From: Acidobacteriota bacterium
Lineage (GTDB): Bacteria > Acidobacteriota > Terriglobia > Terriglobales > Acidobacteriaceae
Length of the DNA: 55,186 bases
Reading direction: 5' to 3'
Assembly (NCBI GenBank): GCA_003225455.1
Contig: QIAB01000036.1
Span: 183,536 to 238,721, forward strand
Shown piece by piece: positions 1 through 9,141 of the stretch. Under the pieces are notes generated by a model, which ran no database searches, had not been told where the DNA came from, and worked only from the letters and a program-made list of their open reading frames with translations. Positions within the stretch are counted from its first letter, which is position 1. Every line of letters begins with the position of its first letter. The position numbers were made by a program, and so were the translations under genes.

Positions 1-293
1 TTAAGAAATCTGGCCTTAGCTTCCTGGATCGTATTCTGGGTGCCGCGGTGGGGCTGGTCAGGGGCAGTTTGGTCGTGGCAATCGTGCTCCTGATGATGAC
101 CGCATTCTCGCCCGCATCCCGGTGGTTAGCGGGGTCACAGTTGGTGCCGTATTTCCTGGTAGTGGGCCGGGCCGCAATCTGGCTGGCGCCGTCAGAATTG
201 CGAGCACGTTTTTATCAGGGATTGGATTTATTGCATCGCGGGCAGCAATCGCCCCAAGCCGGAGCAACGGCTTCAGGCGCGGTGCGCAAATAA
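1..293 (+). CDS. CvpA-family membrane protein, C-terminal part
   Basis: The reading frame is already open at the window edge (first full codon at base 3), so the N-terminus lies outside. The visible part starts KKSGLSFLDRILGAAVGLVRG, which resembles the conserved segment of CvpA (colicin V production) family membrane proteins. It is followed by a hydrophobic stretch (about residues 17-35 of the fragment), an amphipathic region and a polar tail ending GAVRK. CvpA proteins are small inner-membrane proteins of uncertain biochemical role. The family call rests on this one motif and the membrane pattern, so it is likely but not certain. The Fis-type gene follows 48 bases downstream on the same strand. 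Confidence 0.7.
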   Translation, partial: KKSGLSFLDRILGAAVGLVRGSLVVAIVLLMMTAFSPASRWLAGSQLVPYFLVVGRAAIWLAPSELRARFYQGLDLLHRGQQSPQAGATASGAVRK

Positions 294-341
294 CAGCGCT
301 GGCAGCTTTCACGAACGGTTTCGTGAAGAAAGAGAGATGCC

Positions 342-620
342 GTGAGAGATCAACTCGAATCGCTCATCATGCAGATGTACAAGAGCAATATTCTTTATTC
401 CGAGGCGGTTCGCGAATTCAAGAAGAAATTCATTCTAACAGTCTTGCAGGAAAACAAAGGCAACCAGTGCCGTGCCGCGCGCGAATTGTGCATGCACCGC
501 AATACTCTGAGCCGCACCATTTCCGAGCTGAAGATTGATGTTAGACAACTACGCGATGGCGCCAAGCGCCCGCCGCGGAGCGCCCGGCCTCTTGTCTACG
601 AGAAGAAGGCGGCACGGTAG
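342..620 (+). CDS. Small Fis-type helix-turn-helix DNA-binding protein
   Basis: A 92-residue protein with a GTG start. Residues about 38-72 (ENKGNQCRAARELCMHRNTL and on through SRTISELKID) match the C-terminal Fis/NtrC-type helix-turn-helix (HTH_8), where the second helix carries the RNTLSR recognition segment. The N-terminal 35 residues are predicted helical and there is no receiver or AAA+ domain, so it looks like a stand-alone Fis-like nucleoid or transcription factor. The tail after residue 75 is basic and low in complexity. It ends 23 bases before the convergently oriented hemC. The family is well supported; the regulon is unknown. Confidence 0.8.
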   Translation: MRDQLESLIMQMYKSNILYSEAVREFKKKFILTVLQENKGNQCRAARELCMHRNTLSRTISELKIDVRQLRDGAKRPPRSARPLVYEKKAAR

Positions 621-643
621 CGCGTTTATTTTTACTACCTGAT

Positions 644-1582
644 TCAGGGCTGTTGCGGTTGGGCGACGGCGCGCCCATAAACTTCCTCCAGAATCTGCGC
701 GCCACCTCGCCGAAGCAAGGCCTCACCGACCTCTTCGCCAAGTTGAATAGGATCCCCGCCCGTGCGTGATTCGCGGAGCAGTTTCCTTCCGTCGGGGCTG
801 GCGACAATCGCTTGCAGATGCAACTGATCCCCCCGCAATCCGGCCAAAGCGCCGATTGGCACCTGGCAGCCGCCTCCGAGTTTATTCAGCAGAGCGCGCT
901 CGCAGGTCGTGGTCAGGCGAGCTGCGCTGTCGTCGAGAAACCGCAGACAGCCCCGCGTCACGGAATCGCCGGCACGAATTTCAATTGCCAACGCTCCCTG
1001 TCCTGCCGCGGGACACATCACCTCGGCTGGAAGCACCTGTCGGATGAATTCGTTTTTGCCTAGCCGGTTCAGCCCGGCGGCAGCCAAGATGATGGCGTCG
1101 TACTCACCGTCGGCGAGCTTGCGAAGGCGTGTATCAACGTTGCCACGCAAGGGATGTATCTGCAGATCGTCTCGCAATGCTTTAAGTTGGGCTTGCCGGC
1201 GCAGGCTGCTCGTGCCTACCCGCGCGCCGCGCGGCAATTCATTCACGTTGCCACATTTTTGTGAGCAAAATACGTCGCGGGGATCTTCGCGTTTGGTGAT
1301 GGCAGCGATTTCGAACTCCGGCGAAATTTCTGTCGGCAAATCTTTCAAGCTGTGCACGGCAAGGTCGATGCGCCCGCCAGCCAGTGCCTCTTCAATTTCC
1401 TTGGTGAACATGCCTTTCGTGCCAACCTTGGCGAGGGCAACATCGGTGATCTTGTCTCCTGTAGTCTTGATGATTTCGATTTCGACCGTGTGCCCGCATG
1501 CTTCGAGCAGGTCGCGAACGTGGTTTGCTTGCCACAGGGCAAGCTGGGAACCTCGGGAACCGATCCGGAGCTGAGTTGGCAC
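644..1582 (-). CDS. hemC: Hydroxymethylbilane synthase (porphobilinogen deaminase)
   Basis: A 312-residue protein of normal family length. HemC polymerises four porphobilinogen units to hydroxymethylbilane in cytosolic tetrapyrrole synthesis. It begins [19 protein letters not shown], the characteristic N-terminus, followed by [28 protein letters not shown] and the Arg-rich substrate loop [11 protein letters not shown]. The dipyrromethane cofactor cysteine is in [12 protein letters not shown] near residue 245. It lies downstream of hemA on the same strand, 105 bases away, with a copy of a CACGAAGG interspersed repeat in the gap. The haem-pathway context (HemX-like, hemA, hemC) supports the call. 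No hemD or hemB is seen next to it. Confidence 0.97.
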   Translation of the reverse strand: MPTQLRIGSRGSQLALWQANHVRDLLEACGHTVEIEIIKTTGDKITDVALAKVGTKGMFTKEIEEALAGGRIDLAVHSLKDLPTEISPEFEIAAITKREDPRDVFCSQKCGNVNELPRGARVGTSSLRRQAQLKALRDDLQIHPLRGNVDTRLRKLADGEYDAIILAAAGLNRLGKNEFIRQVLPAEVMCPAAGQGALAIEIRAGDSVTRGCLRFLDDSAARLTTTCERALLNKLGGGCQVPIGALAGLRGDQLHLQAIVASPDGRKLLRESRTGGDPIQLGEEVGEALLRRGGAQILEEVYGRAVAQPQQP

Positions 1583-1632
1583 TTGGACTGGAATGTTTTC
1601 CTTTCCGATGGTGTCCTAAAGGTATTAAACCA

Positions 1633-1667
1633 GTTAACCGCTAAGGACACGAAGGAACACGAAGGAA
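1633..1667. repeat. CACGAAGG-type interspersed repeat, copy 1
   Basis: A copy of a roughly 34-base element with core CTAAGGACACGAAGGAACAC lies between hemA and hemC. Related copies occur at 13103-13138 and as a tandem pair at 24767-24838. All are intergenic. Confidence 0.75.
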
Positions 1668-1687
1668 TTTGATCGATCCAGAATTTC

Positions 1688-2980
1688 CTAGCTAGCTGAA
1701 TTGTCGCGTGATCTGGCAGATTTCCTATCCTGCAGATTGAACAGCCTTCGCACCACGTCGATCAGGGTTGTCGCTTCCTGTTCCCGCGCCGCGGTTTTCA
1801 GTGTGCTAATGGGCGTGTGCATGATTTTGTTCACAATGCCTCGAGTCAGGGTTTCGACGGCCATCTCCTGGTCAGGTGAAAGCGGACCCAAACGCGCGCG
1901 CACACGATCGATTTCGGCCTGGCGGATGGTTTCCAGATGATCCTGCAAAGAAACAATCGTAGGGACGACATCGAGCGTTTGGACGCGCGCCTGGAAGCGT
2001 TCGACCTCGCTCTGCACAATGGCTTCCGCGCGCTCGGCTTCCCTTCTGCGATCGGCAACGTGCGACGAAACCGCCTGCTGAAGATCATCAATGTCGTAGA
2101 CGAAAATTCCATCGAGATCGTTCATTTCCGGCGCTACATCGCGCGGCACCGCAATATCGATGAAGAACATGGGGCGATTCTTGCGCCGGCTAAGAAAGAG
2201 TTCTCCATGTTCGCGCCGGAAAATCGCAAACGGCGCGCCGGTTGACGTAATGACAATATCTGCGCGATCGCAGGTGTCATAGAGTTGCTCGAATAAGATC
2301 GCCCGGCCACTGAATTTGCCCGCCAACTGCGCCGCCCGGTCGTAGGTGCGATTGGCAACAAAAATCGAGGCTGCTCCATGCGCCATCAGATGGCGCGCAG
2401 CCAGTTCGCTCATCTTGCCAGCGCCTACAAGAAAAACCTGCTTGCCGTGCAGCGATCCGAAAATCTTTTTTGCCAGTTCAACTGCGACGGAGGCGACTGA
2501 AACTGCTGATGATCCCACTGCAGTTTCGGTGCGCACACGTTTAGCCACGGCAAAAGCTCGGGTCAGCAGCAGGTCGAGCTGCGAATGGACAGCTCCCACC
2601 GCGCGCGCCGTGGCATACGCCTCTTTTACCTGCCCCAGAATCTGTGGCTCGCCCACCACCATGGAATCCAAGCTGGCGGCCACGCGAAACAAATGTCGTA
2701 TGGCTTCGCCCTCGCGGTATTCGTAAAGATGTGGCTCGTATTGCGCTGGGTCGAGCTGAAAATAATCCCGCAAGAATCTGCGCAGGTCGGCGCCGCCGTT
2801 CTCCGTCTGAGCCAGCACCTCGACGCGATTGCAGGTGGACAAGATTAAACCCTCGTCCACTCCGGGATGATTGGCCAGGCGCCGGATCGCGTCTGCCAAA
2901 TGCGAGTCGGGAATCGCCAGCCGCTCGCGCACTTCAATTGGCGCGCTGTTATGGTTCACTCCGATGAGCTGAAGATTCAT
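1688..2980 (-). CDS. hemA: Glutamyl-tRNA reductase
   Basis: A 430-residue protein when started at the ATG at 2980 (MNLQLIGVNHNSAPIEVRER). The open frame extends 50 codons further upstream, but that part overlaps the HemX-like gene and is not family-like. HemA reduces glutamyl-tRNA to glutamate-1-semialdehyde, the first committed C5-pathway step. Visible features are the catalytic Cys50 in LILSTCNRVE, the NADPH-binding glycine motif VFLVGAGKMSELAA, the FVANRTYDRA segment and a C-terminal dimerisation helix. The start overlaps the stop of the upstream HemX-like gene as ATGA, which indicates translational coupling. hemC follows on the same strand. Confidence 0.97.
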   Translation of the reverse strand: MNLQLIGVNHNSAPIEVRERLAIPDSHLADAIRRLANHPGVDEGLILSTCNRVEVLAQTENGGADLRRFLRDYFQLDPAQYEPHLYEYREGEAIRHLFRVAASLDSMVVGEPQILGQVKEAYATARAVGAVHSQLDLLLTRAFAVAKRVRTETAVGSSAVSVASVAVELAKKIFGSLHGKQVFLVGAGKMSELAARHLMAHGAASIFVANRTYDRAAQLAGKFSGRAILFEQLYDTCDRADIVITSTGAPFAIFRREHGELFLSRRKNRPMFFIDIAVPRDVAPEMNDLDGIFVYDIDDLQQAVSSHVADRRREAERAEAIVQSEVERFQARVQTLDVVPTIVSLQDHLETIRQAEIDRVRARLGPLSPDQEMAVETLTRGIVNKIMHTPISTLKTAAREQEATTLIDVVRRLFNLQDRKSARSRDNSAS

Positions 2981-3813
2981 GACTGGACGAACCTGTGAAT
3001 GGCGCTGAAATAATTGGCGGACCAGGCAATCACCGCGGCCAGGACCGCGCCTGCCGCCAGATACGCGGCGCGACGTCCACGCCATCCCGCATTCCAGCGC
3101 GTGAACACCATCACCATGTAAACCGCCCACATTAACAAGGACAGAAAAATTTTGGGATCGAGCAAATTCACGTGCCCGTATGTAGTCTGCGCCACGATGC
3201 TCCCCGCAATCAGGCCCAGCGTCATGAAGGGAAAGCCCAGCAGCAGCGAGCGGTAGCCGATTTCATCGATCATTTCGAGCGCTGGCAGCCGCAGCAAAAT
3301 TCCGGAGGATTTCTTCGACTTCAGACTGTGCTCCTGTACAAGATAGAGCAAGCTGGCGGCGAAGCTGAGAAATAGCGCCGCGTATCCGGTGAAGATCAGT
3401 GCGATATGCGCCACCAGCCATCCCCGTCGAAGCCCGGGAGAAGTCAGCAGGAAGGGTTGCTGCCCCGTAGCCGAAACGAAAGTGAGCAGAAAGACCAGCG
3501 GAAAAACCACAATCCCGGGCGATGTGGTGCGATAAACGAGATATACCAGCATGAAGGCTGCCATTATGAGCAGGGCCAGAAATGATTCCGAGTTATGCAC
3601 TGACGTGATGGTCACCGGCCCGCCGACCAGTACCGATTCAGTGAGAGAAACAAACTGAAAAGCCATTCCCAGGCTCATCGCTGGCAGTGCGATTCGATTT
3701 AGCAGATAGCCGCGCTGAGTTAGCGCGAGCAAGGCGTAGAGCAGCCCAACGGCGTAGCATCCGAGCGCGACTCGCAGCCAGAGGATAGGCATAATGACGG
3801 GAAGATTGTGCAA
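2977..3813 (-). CDS. HemX/CcsA-like cytochrome c assembly-type membrane protein
   Basis: A 278-residue polytopic membrane protein with about eight hydrophobic segments, belonging to the CcsA/HemX superfamily. In the position where haem-handling CcsA proteins carry a WGxxWxWDPKE motif, this protein reads YGHVNLLDPKIF. The tryptophans are lost while DPK remains, which points to the HemX branch rather than a canonical cytochrome c synthetase. In Bacillus, HemX lowers HemA abundance. The four-base ATGA overlap with hemA fits a role tied to glutamyl-tRNA reductase. The regulatory role is inferred from context; the superfamily is clear. Confidence 0.8.
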   Translation of the reverse strand: MHNLPVIMPILWLRVALGCYAVGLLYALLALTQRGYLLNRIALPAMSLGMAFQFVSLTESVLVGGPVTITSVHNSESFLALLIMAAFMLVYLVYRTTSPGIVVFPLVFLLTFVSATGQQPFLLTSPGLRRGWLVAHIALIFTGYAALFLSFAASLLYLVQEHSLKSKKSSGILLRLPALEMIDEIGYRSLLLGFPFMTLGLIAGSIVAQTTYGHVNLLDPKIFLSLLMWAVYMVMVFTRWNAGWRGRRAAYLAAGAVLAAVIAWSANYFSAIHRFVQS

Positions 3814-3913
3814 CCGCTGAGGAGATTATAGTCCGCAGCACCTTAGAATTGCGCCTGCACCAGGCCTTCCGGTCAACGGCCCGGGCTGCCTGCATTTCGT
3901 CAAGCCTGCGGCG

Positions 3914-4261
3914 TTATGTGACTCCCAGCGTCGAAAGGGCTTCGTCCAGCATTTCAGCAGTTACCAGCAAACGACGGCCTTGATTGAGCATATTTTCCAC
4001 TTCATCGAACGCCTGGAATAATCGCATCTTTGCCGCAGCATACTGCTCAGCCTCGGTAAGCGCCCGCCGATGAGTGGTGTTCCAGTTCCTAACAGCGCTC
4101 TCAGGAAGAAATACGCTTACCGCGAAGGTCGTCTTCCGATCCGAAGTGACGTCAAAGATGAACTCGGTCGCCGGCGCATTGTCGTCAGTCTCCAATGCGT
4201 GGCGTTTCCCGACAAAGTAGTACTGATACACGTATCCCTGAGCGCCGGTGTAGGTTTTCAT
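3914..4261 (-). CDS. Hypothetical protein, about 115 residues
   Basis: I do not recognise this family. The protein starts MKTYTGAQGYVYQYYFVGKR at 4261; an upstream ATG at 4279 would add six residues that come from a TCGTT-rich repeat, so I prefer the internal start, although neither has a clear Shine-Dalgarno site. The first half is rich in beta-strand-forming residues and may be a compact domain (TEFIFDVTSDRKTTFAVSVF). The second half is helical (EAEQYAAAKMRLFQAFDEVE). There is no signal peptide or membrane segment. It lies between the haem block and the serine hydrolase gene, all on the minus strand. Confidence 0.6.
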   Translation of the reverse strand: MKTYTGAQGYVYQYYFVGKRHALETDDNAPATEFIFDVTSDRKTTFAVSVFLPESAVRNWNTTHRRALTEAEQYAAAKMRLFQAFDEVENMLNQGRRLLVTAEMLDEALSTLGVT

Positions 4262-4275
4262 GCGACGGGGATTAG

Positions 4276-4395
4276 TCATTGGTCGTTAGTCGTTGGTCGT
4301 TAACCCCTAGTCTTAGGTGCTGAAATCTCGGGGTCATGCAGAAAGAGAAAGAGCAAGAGCCAACGACCATCGACTACGGACCGACGACCAATGAC
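4276..4395. repeat. Inverted TCGTTGGTCGTT repeat pair
   Basis: ATTGGTCGTTAGTCGTTGGT at about 4277-4296 is mirrored by CCAACGACCATCGACTACGG followed by ACGACCAATGACC at about 4361-4395. The arms could form a large imperfect hairpin around a 60-base loop. It occupies the gap between the hypothetical gene and the serine hydrolase gene. Confidence 0.6.
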
Positions 4396-4399
4396 CGTC

Positions 4400-5308
4400 T
4401 CACCGACTGCTGTTCCCCGGCGAGATCACCCGGCCGTACTCGCTAGCACGCGCCAGGCGATCAAACATGCGATAAGTCTCCAGCGAAATCTTGCGGATCG
4501 CTTCTTCCCCGTCGCGTTCGCGGCGAAGATAAGTCGTCATCACACAGATGATATACGGACGATTGTCAACAAACACGATCCCTGAGTCATTGCGCACGCC
4601 CTCAAGCTCACCCGGCTTATTGGCAATCTTCAACCCTTCCGGCAGATCACGCGGGATAAAGCTGTTTTTGTGCGTGCTCAGCATCCTGAAAAAATCGTCG
4701 GTCAACTCTTTATTCAAAACCTTCCCGCGATAAAGATCTTCGAGCAATGTCATCATCTCCGCCGGAGTGGCGACGTTTTCTCTTCCCTCACTCGCAGCTT
4801 TCAGATCCATCATTTTGCGCCGAAGCCGGGGGTGCCTCAGCCCAAGCGAGTCCATTAATGCGTTCACGTTCTCCATGCCCACGCGATCGATGAGCACGTT
4901 GGTGGCGCTGTTGTCGCTGACAGCCACCGTCATGGTTGCGAGATCGCGCAAAGTGATGCGGGTCACGCCCGGCGTCAGGCCACCCATGATGTCGCTATCG
5001 GGAACCAGATCGGAGGATTGGACGACGTAGAAATCGGTAAGCTTCAGCTTTCCCTGCTGCGCCTGATGGTAAAGCTCGGCGAGAACCGCAATCTTAATTG
5101 AGCTTGCCTGCGGGAAGACATCGTCGGCGTGCAGGAGATACTTTTGTCCAGTAGTAAGATCTTCGATCGCGACTCCAAGCACTCCATCCAGGTTGCGGTC
5201 AACGTCTGCGATTGACGCTTCAAGTTTTCCCCACAAGACATGCTGTTTGTTCGGCGCCTGTGCGAAGCACGTTGTGACCAGGAAAATGACGGCAAGCATG
5301 CGGCTCAA
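4400..5308 (-). CDS. Exported class A beta-lactamase-like serine hydrolase
   Basis: The best start is a TTG at 5308: GGAGGA lies nine bases upstream and the product begins with a short signal peptide (MSRMLAVIFLVTTCFAQA). An ATG at 5356 would overlap the upstream gene and lengthen the leader. The 302-residue product has the serine penicillin-recognising fold motifs SSIK (SxxK), SDN in VAVSDNSATN, and KPGE in the KTG position. In an ungapped alignment to class A enzymes, counting back from the conserved TP of ATPAEMM, the omega-loop Glu166 and Asn170 positions are Lys and Leu. True beta-lactamase activity is therefore doubtful. A periplasmic cell-wall or ester hydrolase is possible. Confidence 0.75.
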   Translation of the reverse strand: MSRMLAVIFLVTTCFAQAPNKQHVLWGKLEASIADVDRNLDGVLGVAIEDLTTGQKYLLHADDVFPQASSIKIAVLAELYHQAQQGKLKLTDFYVVQSSDLVPDSDIMGGLTPGVTRITLRDLATMTVAVSDNSATNVLIDRVGMENVNALMDSLGLRHPRLRRKMMDLKAASEGRENVATPAEMMTLLEDLYRGKVLNKELTDDFFRMLSTHKNSFIPRDLPEGLKIANKPGELEGVRNDSGIVFVDNRPYIICVMTTYLRRERDGEEAIRKISLETYRMFDRLARASEYGRVISPGNSSR

Positions 5309-5345
5309 TGTCCAGATTCCTCCGAAGCACGGCATTATAGCTGTA

Positions 5346-6341
5346 CTACGCCTCAACCTTGGCTTCCCGCAGCCGTTTGACTGCCGTCTCGGAGGTTACC
5401 GGCGAGTAATAGACCTCTTTGAACGTATACGACTTTGCCTTCGCCGAGACAATCGGAAGAATTTCGATGTGCCAATGATAATCCTCGTCAATCGTCTTCC
5501 AATAATTCAAGCTGTCAGACTGATGAAGAGTGTTGGGCGAAGTGTGCAGGACAAGATGAAATTCTTCTGTCACGGTGCGGATTCGATGCAAAGTTCTACG
5601 CAGGAGGGCCGCCAAATCGCGCAAGTTGCCAGAGCGGCTGAGCACGAAACGCTCAAACGCAGCCTCATGAGTGCGCGGCAAGAGCCAGGTTTCATAGGGC
5701 ACGCGCGGAGCATAGGGACACAGCGCCACAAAGTCACCCCGCACCTCGAGCATGCGCACATTCTGATTTATTTCCTGGGCGATGATGTCGCAAAATACGC
5801 AGCGTTCTTTGGCGGCGAAGTAATCCCGCCCGGCCCGCAGCTCATAGAGCACACGGCGTGGGACGAACGTTGTCGCAGTAAGCTCGGCATTCGGATGCTC
5901 GAACTCCTGGCCCGCGTTCGCTCCATAATTCTTGAACACGCTGACATACTTGAAGCGGGCGTCGCGCTTTAGATCCTGAATGCGTTGCGCGACCAAAATC
6001 AAGAACTGCTCAATCTCGGCGTCGCTCGCGATCCAGACGTGCCGATCATGTCGCGGATTTTCCAGCAGCAGTTCGTGCGCACCAACCGAACGCATGCGGT
6101 CGTAAATACCCTCGCCCCGGCGGGCAGGCTCGCCTTCGATCCTATAGAGCGGGTTAGGATGCACCACCGCCCGCGCCGACCACGGCGTGCCGTCGATCCC
6201 TGGCATGCTCGCTATCTGTTGAGGAGACATATTGCTCTCAGGGCAGAACCGGCATGCTGCCTCCACCCGTGGCGCCTGCTCGGTGACATCGTCGCCGGTG
6301 ATCACCCACGATCGAGTAATCGGATCCTTCCTCAACTCCAT
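5346..6341 (-). CDS. GalT-like nucleotidylyltransferase with altered catalytic motif
   Basis: A 331-residue protein starting MELRKDPITRSWVITGDD at 6341; the open frame runs about 100 codons further upstream, but that part is not family-like. It has the galactose-1-phosphate uridylyltransferase (HIT superfamily) layout: a zinc CxxC in CRFCPES, ENPRHDRH, FKNYGANAG, a second CxxC in ERCVFCDII and the C-terminal YHWHIEILP. The HPH(S/G)Q active-site motif, whose second His is the uridylylated nucleophile in GalT, reads EHPNAEL here. The nucleophile is Asn and the Gln is Glu. It may be a divergent family member with other chemistry or a non-catalytic homologue. It is divergent from mutS and upstream of the serine hydrolase. 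Confidence 0.8.
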   Translation of the reverse strand: MELRKDPITRSWVITGDDVTEQAPRVEAACRFCPESNMSPQQIASMPGIDGTPWSARAVVHPNPLYRIEGEPARRGEGIYDRMRSVGAHELLLENPRHDRHVWIASDAEIEQFLILVAQRIQDLKRDARFKYVSVFKNYGANAGQEFEHPNAELTATTFVPRRVLYELRAGRDYFAAKERCVFCDIIAQEINQNVRMLEVRGDFVALCPYAPRVPYETWLLPRTHEAAFERFVLSRSGNLRDLAALLRRTLHRIRTVTEEFHLVLHTSPNTLHQSDSLNYWKTIDEDYHWHIEILPIVSAKAKSYTFKEVYYSPVTSETAVKRLREAKVEA

Positions 6342-6416
6342 GGGTGTAAGGAAAACACCGCCGCACCCCAGAGTCAACATGTCATTTCGTGACGTGGGCA
6401 GGGCGCGCGCGTTTGT

Positions 6417-6422
6417 TATAAT
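6417..6422 (+). promoter_or_regulatory. Candidate -10 element for mutS
   Basis: A perfect TATAAT lies 18 bases before the mutS ATG in the divergent gap to the GalT-like gene. No convincing -35 is seen at the expected spacing. Confidence 0.4.
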
Positions 6423-6440
6423 CCGCCCACAAAGCTGAAA

Positions 6441-9065
6441 ATGACTGAGCCGTCCACGCCGTTGATGCGGCAGTACACTGCCATTAAGAAAGAGCACCCT
6501 AGCGCGCTGCTTTTCTTTCGCTTGGGCGATTTCTATGAGCTGTTCTTTGACGATGCCGTCCTTGCTTCGAAGGAACTGCAAATTACACTGACCTCGCGAA
6601 ACAAGGAGAAAGGAATTGCGGTGCCGATGTGCGGCGTGCCCTATCATGCCGCCGAAGGATACATTTCCAAGCTGATTCGCAAGGGATTCAAAGTCGCCAT
6701 CTGCGATCAGATGGAAAGCCCGAAACTCGCGAAGAAGCTGGTGCGCCGCGAGGTGACGCGGGTCGTTACGCCGGGGACAGCGGCCGATTCGTCGCTGAGC
6801 TCTGAAGAAAATAACTTCCTGGCGGCTTTGGCGCGGATGGAAGATCGGGTTGGCTTCGCGGCGTTGGATCTTTCGACGGGTGAGTTCCGCGCCACGGAAT
6901 TTTCTGGCGAGGATGGCGCGCGCAGGATTCAGGAAGAACTCGCGCAGTTGCGGCCGAAAGAGATTCTTTACGGCTCTTCAGCGCCGCTATTCGACTCACC
7001 CGGTAGCTGTTCCCGTCTCTGCGGTGAAGGAATTGTGGGAAACTGCGCTGAAACTCCACTGGATGACTGGGTCTTCGCTCCCGATCATGCCATCCCGCTG
7101 CTGGAAAATCACTTCGGCGTGCTCTCGCTCGAGGGCTTTGGCCTGGCGGGAAAGCCTGCGGCAGCATCCGCGGCGGGCGCGATCTTGTATTACGTCCGCT
7201 CCACCCAACGTGGAACCCTACATCATGTGGACCGGATCGGCTTCTACGAACGCCAGACCTGCCTGGTGCTGGATGCCGTGACGGTCCGCAACCTCGAACT
7301 GATCGAGCCATTATTCGCGGGAACTGACGCAGGCATCACTCTGTTCCGCTCCATCGACCTCACGGTCATCCCGATGGGCAAGCGTCTGCTGCGCTCCTGG
7401 CTGCTGCGGCCCTCGATTGAGATTGCCGAAATCAATCAGCGGCTGGATGCGGTCGAAACTCTCGTGAAAGACACGGTCGGGCGCGAGGAACTCCGGCGGG
7501 CGCTCGACGGAATTCTCGATCTGGAGCGGCTGCTTAGCCGCGTGACCCTTGAAACTGCCAACCCTCGCGATGTTCTCGCGCTCACAGCATCGCTTGGGAG
7601 GATTCCCACCGTTCGCAACCTGCTTGCGCGTCTCTCGGTGGAACGATGGGGTAGGTTGCATCAATCCGTAGACGACCTTGGCGATGTGCGCGAGCGGATC
7701 GATAAAACGATTGTCCCTGAGCCACCCATCTCTCTTAGCGACGGCGGGGTGATCCAGAGTGGCGTGGAGAAAGAACTCGACGAACTGCGCGATCTGAGCC
7801 GCAACAGCAAACAGTATCTTGCGCAAATCGAACAACGCGAGCGGCAGCGCACCGGAATCGGTTCGTTGAAGGTGAAGTTCAATTCCATTTTTGGCTACTA
7901 CTTGGAAGTATCCAAGCCCAATCTGCATCTGGTGCCATCCGATTACGAGCGCAAGCAGACTTTGGTCAATGCCGAACGGTTTACCACGCCCGAGCTAAAG
8001 GAATACGAAGCGAAGATTCTCGATGCCCAAGAGAAGATCATCGAAATCGAGCGGCGTTTGTTTACTGAGCTGCGGACGGCAATTGCTGCCGAGGCGAAGC
8101 GCATCCGCCAGACTGCGTTGGCCCTGGCGGAAGTCGATGTCCTCGCGGCTCTGGCGCACATCGCCGCGCTGCGGAATTATTGCCGCCCGAAGTTTGAGGA
8201 TTCTTCCGACATCGAAATTCTCGCGGGCCGCCATCCCGTCATCGAGCAGCAGGAACTCGGCGGCGGCGAGCGTTTCGTTCCCAATGACTTATATCTGAAT
8301 TCCACGACCCATACAGTTCTCGTGCTCACTGGGCCTAACATGGGCGGCAAGTCAACCTATTTGCGGCAGGCGGCTTTGATCGTGATTCTGGCGCAGATGG
8401 GATCGTTTGTTCCGGCGCGCTCGGCACGGCTGGGAATTATCGATCGTGTCTTCACCCGCATTGGCGCCAGCGACAATCTGGCCCGAGGGCGTTCGACCTT
8501 TATGGTGGAGATGACCGAGACGGCGGCAATTCTGCATACCGCAACGTCACGATCGCTGATCCTGCTCGACGAAATTGGACGCGGCACCTCAACTTATGAC
8601 GGCCTGGCAATCGCCTGGGCAGCGGTCGAATACATCCACGCACGCACGCAAGGGAAGACTCTCTTTGCCACGCATTATTTTGAACTGACGGAATTAGCTG
8701 AACGGCTTTCCGGCGTGAAGAATTATCACGTGTCGGTGAAGGAAACCGGCGGCGGAATCGTGTTTTTGCGCAAAGTTGAGCCGGGAGCAGCGGACCGCAG
8801 TTATGGGATTGAAGTCGCCAAATTGGCGGGATTGCCGCAGGAAGTGATTGAGCGGGCGCGCGAGGTTTTGGCTGAACACGAGAGCGCCGAGCAGCAAGTC
8901 ACGGGACACTTATCTCCCGGCGCTGAGCCTCCGCCGCCGCAGTTAACGATCTTTACGCCTCTGTCGCAGCCCGTGCTGGAAAAACTGCGTGAGGTGGATT
9001 TGAACCGTCTCACGCCGCTGGAGGCGTTGAATTTGCTGGCGGAGTTGAAACGACAAATCGATTAA
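6441..9065 (+). CDS. mutS: DNA mismatch repair protein MutS
   Basis: An 874-residue full-length MutS. It recognises mismatches and small loops and couples ATP binding to recruitment of MutL. The N-terminal mismatch-binding Phe-x-Glu motif is in GDFYELF (Phe31, Glu33). The connector, lever and clamp domains follow, then the ABC-type ATPase with Walker [10 protein letters not shown] near residues 631-639, Walker [17 protein letters not shown] and the [13 protein letters not shown] segment. The C-terminus ends in [13 protein letters not shown]. The ATG is 100 bases from the divergent GalT-like start, with a TATAAT hexamer upstream. No mutL is seen nearby. Confidence 0.98.
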   Translation: MTEPSTPLMRQYTAIKKEHPSALLFFRLGDFYELFFDDAVLASKELQITLTSRNKEKGIAVPMCGVPYHAAEGYISKLIRKGFKVAICDQMESPKLAKKLVRREVTRVVTPGTAADSSLSSEENNFLAALARMEDRVGFAALDLSTGEFRATEFSGEDGARRIQEELAQLRPKEILYGSSAPLFDSPGSCSRLCGEGIVGNCAETPLDDWVFAPDHAIPLLENHFGVLSLEGFGLAGKPAAASAAGAILYYVRSTQRGTLHHVDRIGFYERQTCLVLDAVTVRNLELIEPLFAGTDAGITLFRSIDLTVIPMGKRLLRSWLLRPSIEIAEINQRLDAVETLVKDTVGREELRRALDGILDLERLLSRVTLETANPRDVLALTASLGRIPTVRNLLARLSVERWGRLHQSVDDLGDVRERIDKTIVPEPPISLSDGGVIQSGVEKELDELRDLSRNSKQYLAQIEQRERQRTGIGSLKVKFNSIFGYYLEVSKPNLHLVPSDYERKQTLVNAERFTTPELKEYEAKILDAQEKIIEIERRLFTELRTAIAAEAKRIRQTALALAEVDVLAALAHIAALRNYCRPKFEDSSDIEILAGRHPVIEQQELGGGERFVPNDLYLNSTTHTVLVLTGPNMGGKSTYLRQAALIVILAQMGSFVPARSARLGIIDRVFTRIGASDNLARGRSTFMVEMTETAAILHTATSRSLILLDEIGRGTSTYDGLAIAWAAVEYIHARTQGKTLFATHYFELTELAERLSGVKNYHVSVKETGGGIVFLRKVEPGAADRSYGIEVAKLAGLPQEVIERAREVLAEHESAEQQVTGHLSPGAEPPPPQLTIFTPLSQPVLEKLREVDLNRLTPLEALNLLAELKRQID

Positions 9066-9104
9066 GTCAATGGAGGTGCGGTCGTTCCCACCCATGCTAC
9101 GGTA

Positions 9105-9132
9105 TGGACGGGCGAGGACGCCCGTCCTCCAC
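9105..9132. repeat. Palindromic GGGCG/CGCCC interspersed repeat
   Basis: GACGGGCGAGGACGCCCGTC forms a perfect-arm hairpin between mutS and nagZ. Closely related palindromes are found inside the coding region at 23757-23913. Confidence 0.65.
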
Positions 9133-9141
9133 TTCTATTTC

